NCBI RefSeq assembly: GCF_014773435.2
Contig: NZ_JACXAG020000010.1
Location: 1 to 64,000 of the forward strand
Direction of reading: 5' to 3'
Length of the DNA stretch: 64,000 nucleotides
Origin: Polycladospora coralii
Lineage (GTDB): Bacteria; Bacillota; Bacilli; Thermoactinomycetales; Thermoactinomycetaceae
In this document: in pieces, positions 16,867 through 26,925 of the stretch
Position numbering within the stretch: position 1 is the stretch's first letter
How the letters are laid out: every line of letters begins with the position of its first letter
The notes under the pieces: generated by a model
Databases searched by the model: none
Seen by the model: the letters and a program-made list of their open reading frames with translations, nothing else
Told to the model about the DNA's origin: nothing
Position numbers and translations under genes: made by a program

Positions 16867-17275
16867 TAATTTGCATACTTTCCCAATTAGTAGGAATAAG
16901 GTCTTTTTCAGGTTGACTTCTACATATAGAAGTCTATCAAAGTCAAATGCATTCTACAAGCTTAATTTCTAAAGATATTGAATAAATAAAAATATAAAGG
17001 GCTAAACCTATTTGCAGTGATTTTACGGTTCTATCCTACTTTGTTCTCTCTTTAATTATCATATATCTCATTAAAAGTAAACAGATTTTGTAAATTCCAT
17101 CTAAATAATTGTAAGTCATTTTATGTAGTTGTATGCATATGTTCTATTGCGATGAAATAAAAGGGATATATACGACAATAATTCTATATCAATCATTAAA
17201 CAGTAAAATTATACCGATTTTACACTGTTTGCACAATCTTTTTCTTACCAATTTATACATCATTTTTTCATTTAC
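16867..17275. other. AT-rich intergenic region upstream of the tad operon
   Basis: About 400 bases without a supportable gene lie between tadZ and the Hsp70 terminator. The region is very AT-rich, especially 16975-17275. It contains an operator-like palindrome (16915-16934) and a TTGACT (complement of 16941-16946) that could be a -35 element, but no good -10 lies at the right distance. The tad promoter should be here; I cannot place it with confidence. Confidence 0.5.
16915..16934. promoter_or_regulatory. Operator-like palindrome upstream of tadZ
   Basis: GACTTCTACATATAGAAGTC is an 8-bp inverted repeat around a 4-base centre, 49 to 68 bases upstream of the tadZ ATG 16844-16833 region. It is just downstream of a possible TTGACT -35 element on the minus strand. 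The symmetry and position suit a dimeric regulator of the tad operon. No known regulator consensus is recognised. Confidence 0.4.
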
Positions 17276-17322
17276 GAAACGAAAAAGCGATCCCTGCTTG
17301 ATCGGGATCGCTTTTTCGTTTC
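17276..17322 (-). terminator. Terminator of the Hsp70-like gene
   Basis: A perfect 19-bp inverted repeat (GAAACGAAAAAGCGATCCC at 17276-17294, complement at 17304-17322; 9-base loop) lies 32 bases after the hsp70 stop codon. T tracts are part of the stem on both strands, so it may work in both directions. Confidence 0.9.
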
Positions 17323-17353
17323 AATTATAAATAATATAAGGGCTGATAATCGT

Positions 17354-18877
17354 TTAAGTAATCGCGAGTTTTCCTACGCGCGAACGTTTTTGTTCTACTT
17401 CTTCTTCCGTGAGATTTGATTCACGTTCAATGTCAAGCTCACCTAGTAGATTACCCGCTGATGAATCAATGACGGATACATGAATAATCCCATCACTATC
17501 ATATTCAAAAATCACTTCGAGTGGAGCGCCTTTTGGATATTCAGGTAAGTTAATAATGCCGTCACCCACAATTTTAACGTACTGAATTTCCGTATCTTCT
17601 CCTTCAGTCACCTGAATGTGAAGTTGTTGTTGTTGATCGACCGTGGTGGTATAATGACCACTCACACGGCAAGGAATCGGTGTATCTTTTTTCAGTACAA
17701 TGGAATTGATCTCTTGTCCATTCTCATCGAGTGCCACAACACCCATGCTATGTGAGTTTACATCTTGCACGTCGACCATCGGGAAAGTTTGCTTTAAGCT
17801 TTCATCGGCTTTCCCATCTTGCATGTGCAAGATAACACCCTGGATGGCTGCACCGTGGGCAACCGCCTCGTCAGGGTTGATATCGAGTGATGGTTTTAGA
17901 CCGGTCACTTGTTCAATCATGTTGGATACTTGTTTCATGCGTGTAGAGCCACCCACTAGCAAAACACGATCTAAGTCAGACCATTGTAGCTCTGCATCTT
18001 CTAGTACAAACTGCATGATCTTTCTCGTTTGCTCTAGTAAGGATGCCGTAAGCCCTTCAAATTTTTCTCGTGTTAGGGTAACCGTCGTATTCATGCCGTG
18101 AGCCGACAAGAAGACATTGGTACGTTCACGTGAGGTAAGTGTTTTTTTAGCAATTTCTGCCTTTTCACGTAAATCTTGCTCTAACATGGGGTCATCAAGT
18201 AAGTCAAAACCACCCTGTTTTTTAAACTCCTCATTCAGATAACCCATAATGGCATTATCCCAATCAAATCCACCTAAGTCCCTAGCCCCACCTGTAGATA
18301 AGACTTGTATACCCTTCTCAGATAACTTCATGATGGTTACATCAAAAGTACCACCACCGAGATCGTATACGAGAATGGTTTGTGCCAGATGCATTTTATC
18401 TAGACCATAGGAAAGCGCTGCTGCAGTCGGTTCATTGATGATCCTGAGCACATTAAGACCTGCAATACGCCCTGCATCTTGTGTCGCTTTACGTTGCGCA
18501 TCATCAAAGTATGCCGGAACCGTAATCACAGCATCTTCTACTTTTTCACCTAATAAGGTTTCAGCATCTTCTTTTAAACGTTTTAAGATCATAGCTGAAA
18601 TCTCTTCTGGTGTGTAGGCTTCTGCATTTTCCGTGCGGAACTTCCAACCTTTGTCGCCGATCTGTCTTTTTACAAATTGAATGACATTAAAGGGGTTCGC
18701 AACCGCAGACCTCTTCGCAATACTTCCAACCACAGGATCCTCCCCATCAAATAAGACCACAGAAGGGGTAATCCGCTCCCCCTCACGGTTGGTAAGTATT
18801 TCTGGTTTTCCGTAACGGTTTACAATGGCGATGGCTGAGTATGTAGTTCCAAGGTCAATCCCTACTACTCTACTCAT
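17354..18877 (-). CDS. Lidless Hsp70 (DnaK-like) chaperone paralogue
   Basis: The 507-residue protein has the full Hsp70 nucleotide-binding domain (about 1-370): phosphate loop GIDLGTTYSAIAIV, VYDLGGGTFDVTIM, and the adenosine motif LLVGGSTRMKQV. The beta substrate-binding domain follows (about 380-495). It stops there, so the alpha-helical lid and C-terminal tail of DnaK (about 610 residues) are missing. It is not the main dnaK, which normally sits with hrcA-grpE-dnaJ. A divergent grpE gene lies 186 bases upstream on the same strand, which suggests a dedicated two-gene chaperone unit with no J-protein next to it. The client protein is unknown. Confidence 0.9.
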   Translation of the reverse strand: MSRVVGIDLGTTYSAIAIVNRYGKPEILTNREGERITPSVVLFDGEDPVVGSIAKRSAVANPFNVIQFVKRQIGDKGWKFRTENAEAYTPEEISAMILKRLKEDAETLLGEKVEDAVITVPAYFDDAQRKATQDAGRIAGLNVLRIINEPTAAALSYGLDKMHLAQTILVYDLGGGTFDVTIMKLSEKGIQVLSTGGARDLGGFDWDNAIMGYLNEEFKKQGGFDLLDDPMLEQDLREKAEIAKKTLTSRERTNVFLSAHGMNTTVTLTREKFEGLTASLLEQTRKIMQFVLEDAELQWSDLDRVLLVGGSTRMKQVSNMIEQVTGLKPSLDINPDEAVAHGAAIQGVILHMQDGKADESLKQTFPMVDVQDVNSHSMGVVALDENGQEINSIVLKKDTPIPCRVSGHYTTTVDQQQQLHIQVTEGEDTEIQYVKIVGDGIINLPEYPKGAPLEVIFEYDSDGIIHVSVIDSSAGNLLGELDIERESNLTEEEVEQKRSRVGKLAIT

Positions 18878-19063
18878 TTGGCATTCACTCCTTTAAATCC
18901 CGAAGAACCGATTTTCTAGCGGCTCTCTTACGCTTATTTCTTTATCGCGGTAAAAAGTCCCTCTTTATTCTTTCATCTGAATGATCTCTAATCATTGAGT
19001 CAACAAAACAACTCCCACGTTAATGGATATTCTCCATTATACCTGGGCACTTGGATGAACAGA

Positions 19064-19702
19064 TTACGCCTGGTATTTTTTGACGACAACTTCTTCCGGT
19101 CGTAGAACCACATCGTTATATTTAAAGCCGTGTCGTACCATATGAATAACTAAATTATCTTCAGCTGGATTGTTAGTGGGAACCACTTCGACAATCTGTT
19201 GGATACTTGGGTTAAATTTATTCGATGTCGCTACAATGAGGTCTACACCTCGACGATACAAAATCTCCAGCACTTCATGGCTGAGTGTTTGCAATGTACT
19301 CACCAATTCCGGATTTTGTTCACCGGAGTCCAGTTTGTCATTATAGATCGTGTTCATGCGATCAATCAGTAGAATTAAGTCAATATATAACGGACGCAAC
19401 TGTGACAATTCTTGGTCTTGCTTCATTTCTTCCATCTCTTTATAGAGGCGATCAAATGCTACTTCTTTGGTTTGATCATAGCTAAGTCGATTATTTACAA
19501 CACTAAGCAATGATGAGAAATTTTGTTGCAGGCTATTTAGCATCGACATCATTTGTTGTTGTGTACGAGATTCTTTTGGTTTTGCATCCTGTGATACATT
19601 TCTTAATCCACGGTCTCTTCCAAATCCGAAGCGCGAATCGGGCGGAGAGAATGGCTTTTGATCCTTTGCCTCATATCGATTGTTTTCATTTCGGGATCCC
19701 AT
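19064..19702 (-). CDS. Divergent GrpE-like nucleotide exchange factor
   Basis: The 212-residue protein has a polar, Arg/Gly-rich N-terminus, a long coiled coil (about 45-100) and a C-terminal GrpE-type beta domain ending in RHGFKYNDVVLRPEEVVVKKY, close to the GrpE pattern G(Y)-x-x-x-x-R(V/L)-(I/V)RPA-x-V-x-V. It would release ADP from an Hsp70 partner, most likely the lidless Hsp70 encoded just downstream. ATG 19702 follows GGGAGG at good spacing. The sequence is far from a typical GrpE, which fits a paralogue with a special partner. Confidence 0.8.
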   Translation of the reverse strand: MGSRNENNRYEAKDQKPFSPPDSRFGFGRDRGLRNVSQDAKPKESRTQQQMMSMLNSLQQNFSSLLSVVNNRLSYDQTKEVAFDRLYKEMEEMKQDQELSQLRPLYIDLILLIDRMNTIYNDKLDSGEQNPELVSTLQTLSHEVLEILYRRGVDLIVATSNKFNPSIQQIVEVVPTNNPAEDNLVIHMVRHGFKYNDVVLRPEEVVVKKYQA

Positions 19703-19939
19703 ACCGTAACCTCCCTGATTCTATCATTACCGTCTGTAAATTTTATTAATTTTATTAATTACGCTTATAGCGACTCCTTTTACCCAGTCGCTGATCCATC
19801 ATCTATCTCATTTTCTCATGCATACGTATAAAATGCAAAAGTGAATATTTGTTGCCCTTTTACGGTCATTATATGCCCTTTCTGTTATGAAGACAAGTTG
19901 TATTTCTACTTTCGTATAAAATTCTCTTTTCACATGAAC

Positions 19940-19973
19940 AAAAGAGGTGATGTTTGCTTCCATCACCTCTTTT
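19940..19973 (-). terminator. Terminator after lysS
   Basis: A perfect 13-bp inverted repeat (AAAAGAGGTGATG, loop of 8 bases, complement ending in TTTT) lies 53 bases after the lysS stop codon. It probably ends the folate-dusB-lysS transcript. Confidence 0.85.
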
Positions 19974-19975
19974 AG

Positions 19976-20017
19976 TTATACACAACCTGTGGATATCTGT
20001 GGATAACTTGTGGATAA
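19976..20017. promoter_or_regulatory. DnaA-box cluster
   Basis: Four 9-mers lie between the lysS stop codon and its terminator. TTATACACA (19976-19984) matches the consensus TTATNCACA on the plus strand. TGTGGATAT (19988-19996), TGTGGATAA (19998-20006) and TGTGGATAA (20009-20017) are on the minus strand; the last two are perfect TTATCCACA boxes. The minus-strand boxes are spaced 10 and 11 bases apart, so they lie on one face of the helix, as in DnaA-binding clusters. Confidence 0.75.
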
Positions 20018-20025
20018 CCTTCGTT

Positions 20026-21540
<1,515 letters not shown>

Positions 21541-22539
21541 TTAAACTGCTTCTCTTTCTTTTTGCTTAGCTTCGGCTTCTTGTGCAAAGTTAAGCAATAG
21601 ATTAGCCATACCATCACGCGTCTCTTCTTCATTAACTAGATCTTTAATCTTGGAAGACCCGCGTAGGCCTTTTAGATACCAAGCAGCATGTTTACGCATT
21701 TCACGCACCGCTACGTATTCGCCACGAAGGCTAATTAATCGATCCATATGGAGAATCGCAATTTCCATTTTTTCACGTGCATTCGGCTCTGGCGCAAGTT
21801 CGCCATGTGTAAGGTAGTGAATCGTCCGATATAGCATCCACGGATTGCCTAGGGCAGCACGGCCAATCATCACACCATCACAACCTGTGATATCAAGCAT
21901 ACGCTTTGCATCTTCTGGTGTAAAGACATCCCCATTTCCAATGACCGGAATATCTACTGCTTCTTTCACTTGACGGATGATCTCCCAGTCCGCTTTTCCT
22001 TTATACATCTGTACACGTGTGCGGCCATGTACGGATACCGCTTTTCCGCCTGCTCGTTCCACTGCTTTGGCGTTTTTGACTGCATAGATATGTTCGTCAT
22101 CCCAGCCAATTCTCATCTTTACGGTAACGGGTTTACTGGAAACAGCGACTACAGCTGATACCATCTCTTCAATTTTATCCGGATCAAGTAACCACTTCGC
22201 TCCAGCATCGCATCGGGTTACTTTAGGTACGGGGCACCCCATATTAATATCAATAATGTCTGCATTTGTTTCTTGATCTACTACTTTAGCTGCTGCCACT
22301 AACGTTTCTTTATCCCCACCAAAGATTTGTAGGCTAAGCGGCTTTTCACGTTCATCCACAAATAACATTTCACGTGTGCGCTTATTCCCATGAATGATGG
22401 CTTTATCACTTACCATTTCTGCACAAACTAACCCAGCACCAAATTCTTTGGCAATTAAGCGAAAAGCAGGGTTACAAACCCCTGCCATCGGGGCTAGCAC
22501 AACTTGGTTTTTCATCGTTATGTCACCAATTTTTAGCAT
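21541..22539 (-). CDS. dusB: tRNA-dihydrouridine synthase B
   Basis: This is an FMN-dependent reductase that makes dihydrouridine in tRNA (332 residues). The TIM-barrel signature [12 protein letters not shown] starts near residue 16. The catalytic Cys lies in [16 protein letters not shown], and FMN-phosphate contacts appear in [11 protein letters not shown] and [13 protein letters not shown]. Its start overlaps the folK stop by 7 bases; the small regulator gene yazB of Bacillus is missing between them. It precedes lysS as in Bacillus. Confidence 0.96.
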   Translation of the reverse strand: MLKIGDITMKNQVVLAPMAGVCNPAFRLIAKEFGAGLVCAEMVSDKAIIHGNKRTREMLFVDEREKPLSLQIFGGDKETLVAAAKVVDQETNADIIDINMGCPVPKVTRCDAGAKWLLDPDKIEEMVSAVVAVSSKPVTVKMRIGWDDEHIYAVKNAKAVERAGGKAVSVHGRTRVQMYKGKADWEIIRQVKEAVDIPVIGNGDVFTPEDAKRMLDITGCDGVMIGRAALGNPWMLYRTIHYLTHGELAPEPNAREKMEIAILHMDRLISLRGEYVAVREMRKHAAWYLKGLRGSSKIKDLVNEEETRDGMANLLLNFAQEAEAKQKEREAV

Positions 22540-23084
22540 CTAAAGTCCTCCTTTCTGTTTTGCGTCCGTACACCTGTGAGCGCGATTTGTTCTGCATATT
22601 TTTGAATGGTTTGTTCTGGTGGAAGGGTAGCCATACATTGATTTACAGACTGATCCAATCCTGGAATCATGACATCTGGCGCAATCTCCTGTAAAGGAAT
22701 AAGGACAAAGGCGCGCTTACTCATTTCAGGATGAGGAATTTTGAGATCATCCTGGGTGATCTGGCGTTTCTCATACAGTAAAATATCGATGTCGATCGTA
22801 CGCGGCCCCCATTTGACATCACGTATACGTTTTAATCTTTTCTCTACTTGTAACACTTTATCGAGTAAGGTATGTGGCGTCAAGATGGTTTGTATTTCCA
22901 CGACGAGATTGTAAAAATCGGGTTGATCTGTAACTCCTACCGGTGATGTCTGATAGACGGATGAGATTTGTGAAACACAAATGCCGTTGGTGAGGTGTAA
23001 GCATTTGATGGCTTGCTTTAATTGTTGGATCGGATCACCTAGGTTGGCTCCCAAGCCTAGGTAAGCGGTCACTTTCCTGCTCAT
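22533..23084 (-). CDS. folK: 2-amino-4-hydroxy-6-hydroxymethyldihydropteridine pyrophosphokinase
   Basis: This enzyme transfers pyrophosphate from ATP to hydroxymethyl-dihydropterin in folate synthesis (183 residues). It starts with the family motif [12 protein letters not shown] and has the signature [14 protein letters not shown] and the catalytic-loop region [15 protein letters not shown]. It overlaps folB by 4 bases (ATGA) and dusB by 7, so translation is coupled. Confidence 0.97.
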   Translation of the reverse strand: MSRKVTAYLGLGANLGDPIQQLKQAIKCLHLTNGICVSQISSVYQTSPVGVTDQPDFYNLVVEIQTILTPHTLLDKVLQVEKRLKRIRDVKWGPRTIDIDILLYEKRQITQDDLKIPHPEMSKRAFVLIPLQEIAPDVMIPGLDQSVNQCMATLPPEQTIQKYAEQIALTGVRTQNRKEDFRC

Positions 23085-23440
23085 GATTTTCTCCTTACGA
23101 TTTCGACACCGACGGCATCATAATGCCCTGCGATCGGAGGGTCCGGTTTGGTAACGCGTACCCGCACTTCTTCAATCTGGTCTTCGGCTAGAATGCAAGT
23201 GGCGATACGTTCTGCTAACGTCTCCACTAGCTTGACTTGTGTTTCTTCTACTTCTTGTTTCACTTTGTTGTACACATCTGCATAGTTGACTGTTTTCTTC
23301 AAATCGTCTGCTTGTGCGGCAGGTTGCAGGTTTAAACCAAGTTCGAGATCGACCATGAAACGTTGTCCCAAGCGATTTTCTTCGGAGTATACACCATGAT
23401 AAGCGTAGAATCGCATTTGATTAAAAAAGATTTTATCCAT
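23081..23440 (-). CDS. folB: Dihydroneopterin aldolase
   Basis: This enzyme cleaves dihydroneopterin to the substrate of FolK (119 residues). The family motifs are visible: FYAYHGVYSEENRLGQRF near the N-terminus, TVNYADVYNKV, and LVETLAERIA with the active-site Glu. The C-terminus VRVTKPDPPIAGHYDAVGVEI contains the catalytic Lys. ATG 23440 is used because GAGGAG lies 8 bases upstream, rather than the GTG at 23449 that touches the ribosome-binding site. Confidence 0.96.
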   Translation of the reverse strand: MDKIFFNQMRFYAYHGVYSEENRLGQRFMVDLELGLNLQPAAQADDLKKTVNYADVYNKVKQEVEETQVKLVETLAERIATCILAEDQIEEVRVRVTKPDPPIAGHYDAVGVEIVRRKS

Positions 23441-23461
23441 TGGAACCACTCCTCTGTTTTT

Positions 23462-24268
23462 TCAATCGATTGACAAGCTTGTTCCCTGTAACATCGCATC
23501 CATCATCTTAGCGACACGTGCCATTTCCTTCACATCATGAATTCTCACAATTTGACAGCCTTGACTAATGCCATATGCTACTGTAGCTGCTGTTCCTTCT
23601 AGTCGTTCAGACACTGGGAGATCAAGGGCCTGACCAATCATCGATTTGCGCGACGTGCCCAATAAGACCGGATAACCCAAGGCTACAATTTGATGAAGAT
23701 TACGCATGACCGCCAGATTTTCTTCGTAAGTCTTCGCGAAGCCGATCCCTGGATCAAGCCAGATGTTTTCCGCTTTAACCCCAGCTGTTTCTACAATTTG
23801 AATGGAGGCGCGTAAATCTTCGATGATATCCTCCATGAGATTTCGATAGGGCGTTTCATTTCGATTATGCATTAAAATAATAGGAACGCCAGTCTCTGCC
23901 GCCAGTTTGGCCATATGAGGGTCTCTTTTTGCTCCCCAGACATCATTGATAATGGTAGCCCCGGCTTCAATCGCCTGTTTCGCCACTTCTGCTTTATACG
24001 TATCAATGGAGATCGGAATACTTAATTCACGCGCCAGCTTGCCAATAACCGGGATGACACGTCGTATTTCTTCATCGGCATCTACGGGTGTAGCTCCAGG
24101 ACGAGTAGATTCCCCACCTACATCAATCATATCTGCACCATCTGCTATCATTTGTTTGGCGTGTACCAGAGCTTGCTCGACTTGATTAAATTGACCTCCA
24201 TCTGAAAATGAGTCGGGGGTTGCATTCAAAATTCCCATGATCAAAGTACGAGTTGCTCCACTTTTCAT
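23462..24268 (-). CDS. folP: Dihydropteroate synthase
   Basis: This enzyme joins p-aminobenzoate to the pterin pyrophosphate and is the sulfonamide target (268 residues). It has the two family signatures, MGILNATPDSFSDGG near residue 11 and DMIDVGGESTRPGA near 45. IINDVWG, GFAKTYEENL (family pattern DPGIGF) and the C-terminal VRIHDVKE are also visible. ATG 24268 follows AGGAGG. It sits between pabC and folB with gaps of 12 and 21 bases. Confidence 0.97.
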   Translation of the reverse strand: MKSGATRTLIMGILNATPDSFSDGGQFNQVEQALVHAKQMIADGADMIDVGGESTRPGATPVDADEEIRRVIPVIGKLARELSIPISIDTYKAEVAKQAIEAGATIINDVWGAKRDPHMAKLAAETGVPIILMHNRNETPYRNLMEDIIEDLRASIQIVETAGVKAENIWLDPGIGFAKTYEENLAVMRNLHQIVALGYPVLLGTSRKSMIGQALDLPVSERLEGTAATVAYGISQGCQIVRIHDVKEMARVAKMMDAMLQGTSLSID

Positions 24269-24280
24269 GATTAAGTCCTC

Positions 24281-25150
24281 CTAGCTGAGCTGCTCCATCG
24301 TTAGAAGTTGTTGTTGTGTGTATAATTGATAGCGCTTATACAGTTGGTTCATCACCGTACGCTCTGTTTTGGTAACACCACGCCATGTGATAATCGGTAC
24401 GATTTCTTGTACGGAATTGGTTACCCATATTTCATCCGCTTCATCCAGATCAATTTCTGTAAAGGCACCTTCTATTAGCTTCAACTCTTCTTGTTTTGCT
24501 AACTGTATCAAAAATCTCCTCGTAATGCCATCTAATATGCCAAGCGAGCGCGCAGGTGTGAAGATGGTATTTCCTTTCGCAAAAAAAAGGTTACTCACGA
24601 TTCCTTCGGCCAGCTTTCCTTCTGGCGTGAGCATCAATCCTTCTGTACGGGGAAAATCATGAATCTCTTGTCTCGCTAACACACTATTCATGTAGTTGGC
24701 TGTTTTAAACGACTCCGCTCCACCAACTGCTTGCCTCGGCACCGTACACACCTGTAGCTGCTTACCTTGCGTAAACCAAGTATGATGGCCATGAGGTAAG
24801 GGCCTGATGAAGATCATGGTTTGTGGATTTTCATAAACGCGAGTCGCCAGACCAAGCCCTTCCTTACCAGCTGTCACCGTTAATCTTAGTGTACCTTCTT
24901 TTTGCGCTGTGATCGCGATCAGTTTTTGAATTTGCTCTCGCCATTGTTCATGCGTATACGGTGCACGAATACACATCCGCTCTAAGCCCGAATGGAGTCG
25001 ATCCAGATGATCATCAAGTAAAAAGGGATGCCCCTCATAGATACGTATGGTTTCAAACGCACCGATTCCATAGAGCACACCGTGATCAAGCACAGAGATC
25101 GAAGCGGCCTGTTCATCTATTAACTCTCCATTCATCCACATGACAGACAC
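24281..25150 (-). CDS. pabC: Aminodeoxychorismate lyase
   Basis: This is a PLP-dependent fold type IV enzyme that makes p-aminobenzoate from aminodeoxychorismate (289 residues). The start is GTG 25150 with GGGGGA 8 bases upstream. The catalytic Lys lies in the SFKTANYMNSVLA segment, and the PLP-phosphate region is GILDGITRRFLIQLA followed by EIWVTNSVQEIVPI. It is placed between pabA and folP, as in Bacillus. A branched-chain aminotransferase-like activity cannot be fully excluded by sequence, but the context decides. Confidence 0.93.
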   Translation of the reverse strand: MSVMWMNGELIDEQAASISVLDHGVLYGIGAFETIRIYEGHPFLLDDHLDRLHSGLERMCIRAPYTHEQWREQIQKLIAITAQKEGTLRLTVTAGKEGLGLATRVYENPQTMIFIRPLPHGHHTWFTQGKQLQVCTVPRQAVGGAESFKTANYMNSVLARQEIHDFPRTEGLMLTPEGKLAEGIVSNLFFAKGNTIFTPARSLGILDGITRRFLIQLAKQEELKLIEGAFTEIDLDEADEIWVTNSVQEIVPIITWRGVTKTERTVMNQLYKRYQLYTQQQLLTMEQLS

Positions 25151-25163
25151 AGATATTGTCCCC

Positions 25164-25751
25164 CTACACCTGAGATGAGCGTGTGGTATACGCCTTTAAA
25201 AAGTTTGTAAATAACGTTTTCCCATGTTCACTAATAATGGATTCCGGATGGAATTGTACCCCTTCAAGGGGGAAGCGTTTATGTCGAATCGCCATCAGCT
25301 CCCCTTGATCCGTATGCGCAGTCATTTCAAATTCGGCGGGCAAGCTTGCTTGATCTACTATAAGTGAATGGTAACGCGTTGCTCGATAAGGTGACGGGAT
25401 TCCGGCGAAAATCGTTTTTTGGTCGTGATAAATTGGAGAAGTCTTCCCGTGCATCAGCCGATCTGCTCGTATCACCTTACCACCAAACGCTTGCGCGATC
25501 GTTTGATGTCCGAGACATATACCCAGTATGGGAATCTTACCTGCATATACCTTTACTGTATCAAGACTAATTCCCGCTTCATTTGGTGTACAGGGTCCCG
25601 GAGAAATCATGATTGCTTCCGGATTCAGCCTTTCGATTTCCTCTACTTGTATTTCATCATTCCGTACTACTCGAATGGTATGGCCCATCTCACCTAAATA
25701 TTGCACAATGTTATACGTAAATGAGTCATAGTTATCAATCATTAAAATCAT
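25164..25751 (-). CDS. pabA: Aminodeoxychorismate/anthranilate synthase glutamine amidotransferase subunit
   Basis: This is a class I glutamine amidotransferase that supplies ammonia to PabB, and in Bacillus also to TrpE (195 residues). The catalytic Cys lies in GICLGHQTIAQAFGG, the oxyanion loop in MISPGPCTPNEAG, and the His/Glu pair in EGVQFHPESI. It is the first gene of the folate operon here. The pabB gene that precedes it in Bacillus is absent, so the synthase large subunit must be encoded elsewhere. Confidence 0.95.
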   Translation of the reverse strand: MILMIDNYDSFTYNIVQYLGEMGHTIRVVRNDEIQVEEIERLNPEAIMISPGPCTPNEAGISLDTVKVYAGKIPILGICLGHQTIAQAFGGKVIRADRLMHGKTSPIYHDQKTIFAGIPSPYRATRYHSLIVDQASLPAEFEMTAHTDQGELMAIRHKRFPLEGVQFHPESIISEHGKTLFTNFLKAYTTRSSQV

Positions 25752-25831
25752 CTGCTATTCTCCTCTCAACTCAGCTAATCTAACGCCATTGCTCTTCTAT
25801 ATTATTCATCATTTTAACACACCACAAACAA

Positions 25832-25866
25832 AAACCGCACCTATCTTCATCAGATCAGTGCGGTTT
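25832..25866 (-). terminator. Terminator of cysK
   Basis: A 9-bp stem AAACCGCAC/GTGCGGTTT with a 17-base loop lies 14 bases after the cysK stop codon. On the transcribed strand it is followed by T5GT3, a good U tract. Confidence 0.88.
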
Positions 25867-25879
25867 AAATTGCCATGAT

Positions 25880-26806
25880 TTACTCTTCGAATTGATATAA
25901 AGCTGTAGATAGATAACGTTCTCCATTACTAGGTACAACGGCTACGACTGTTTTTCCTTCTCCTAGACGACGAGCCACTTTGATCGCTGCTGCAATCGCT
26001 GCACCCGTAGAAATCCCGCCTAGAATCCCTTCTTCTTTCGCTGCACGGCGTGCCCATGTAAAAGCTTCTTCGTTTTCAACAGTGATCACTTCATCGTAAA
26101 TTTCTTTATTGAGGATACCCGGCACAAAGCCTGCTCCAATTCCTTGAATCTTGTGCGGCCCTGGTTTCCCGCCAGATAGTACTGGTGAATCAGCTGGTTC
26201 TACAGCAGCGATGTGTACATCCCCATACTTCTCTTTTAGCACAGTTCCAACACCTGTTATGGTTCCACCGGTACCTACACCCGCTATAAACGCATCCATC
26301 TTATCTCCAAGTTGCTCTACTAACTCTACAGCGGTGGTTTCGAGATGAATTTTTACATTATCCTGATTATTAAATTGTTGGGGCACAAAATAATCTGGAT
26401 GCTGCTTGGAAATTTCTTCGGCCTTGGCGATGGCACCTTTCATTCCTTCAGCTCCTGGTGTAAGTACTAGTTCAGCTCCGTATGCTTGGAGTAAGTTGCG
26501 TCTTTCCATACTCATCGTATCTGGCATGACGAGAAGGGTACGATACCCTTTAGCGGCTGCTACCATCGCAAGTCCGATACCGGTATTTCCACTGGTAGGC
26601 TCTAAGATCGTATCTCCCGCTTTTAAATCGCCTCTTTTTTCTGCCTCTTCAATCATGGATAGCGCAATGCGATCCTTAACACTACCCCCTGGGTTAAAAA
26701 ACTCTAATTTAAGATAGATATCTGCGTCCGACTTTCCCACAATCCGATTTAGTTTTACAAGCGGTGTTTGTCCAATTAATTCAAGAATATGATTGGCTAC
26801 GCGCAT
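25880..26806 (-). CDS. cysK: Cysteine synthase (O-acetylserine sulfhydrylase)
   Basis: This is a PLP enzyme of fold type II that makes cysteine from O-acetylserine and sulfide (308 residues). The PLP Lys44 lies in [11 protein letters not shown], the substrate loop is [13 protein letters not shown], and the phosphate-binding glycine loop is [10 protein letters not shown]. The C-terminal [12 protein letters not shown] is typical of CysK. It has its own sigma-A promoter and terminator, so it is probably expressed alone, though it sits in the conserved hslO-cysK-pab order. Confidence 0.97.
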   Translation of the reverse strand: MRVANHILELIGQTPLVKLNRIVGKSDADIYLKLEFFNPGGSVKDRIALSMIEEAEKRGDLKAGDTILEPTSGNTGIGLAMVAAAKGYRTLLVMPDTMSMERRNLLQAYGAELVLTPGAEGMKGAIAKAEEISKQHPDYFVPQQFNNQDNVKIHLETTAVELVEQLGDKMDAFIAGVGTGGTITGVGTVLKEKYGDVHIAAVEPADSPVLSGGKPGPHKIQGIGAGFVPGILNKEIYDEVITVENEEAFTWARRAAKEEGILGGISTGAAIAAAIKVARRLGEGKTVVAVVPSNGERYLSTALYQFEE

Positions 26807-26855
26807 CTTAAATACCCCCTAATCCTATTAATATTGTAGGGATTATACTTCTTTC

Positions 26856-26885
26856 ATTTTACCAGCGAATAAAATCAATTGTCAA
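26856..26885 (-). promoter_or_regulatory. Sigma-A promoter of cysK
   Basis: On the minus strand TTGACA (complement of 26880-26885) and TAAAAT (complement of 26856-26861) are separated by 18 bases, about 50 bases upstream of the ATG. The leader between promoter and start codon contains a short imperfect repeat (CCCTACAATATTAATAGGATTAGGGGG) where a sulfur regulator such as CymR might bind, but no clear operator is visible. Confidence 0.75.
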
Positions 26886-26925
26886 CATTCCTATTTATCC
26901 CGAAGGAGAAGGTGTAACCTTCTCC

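Noticed and set aside
17133-17330. Plus-strand 65-codon frame in the gap before the Hsp70 terminator
   Set aside because: Very AT-rich, no ribosome-binding site, and it runs through the perfect terminator hairpin.
17354-19702. Main heat-shock operon (hrcA-grpE-dnaK-dnaJ)
   Set aside because: The Hsp70 lacks the lid, no hrcA, CIRCE element or dnaJ is near, and GrpE is divergent.
26905-26925. Hairpin after hslO as a terminator
   Set aside because: The 9-bp stem with a 3-base loop is clear, but no U tract follows on the minus strand (TTCGGGATAAA). It may only protect the mRNA end.
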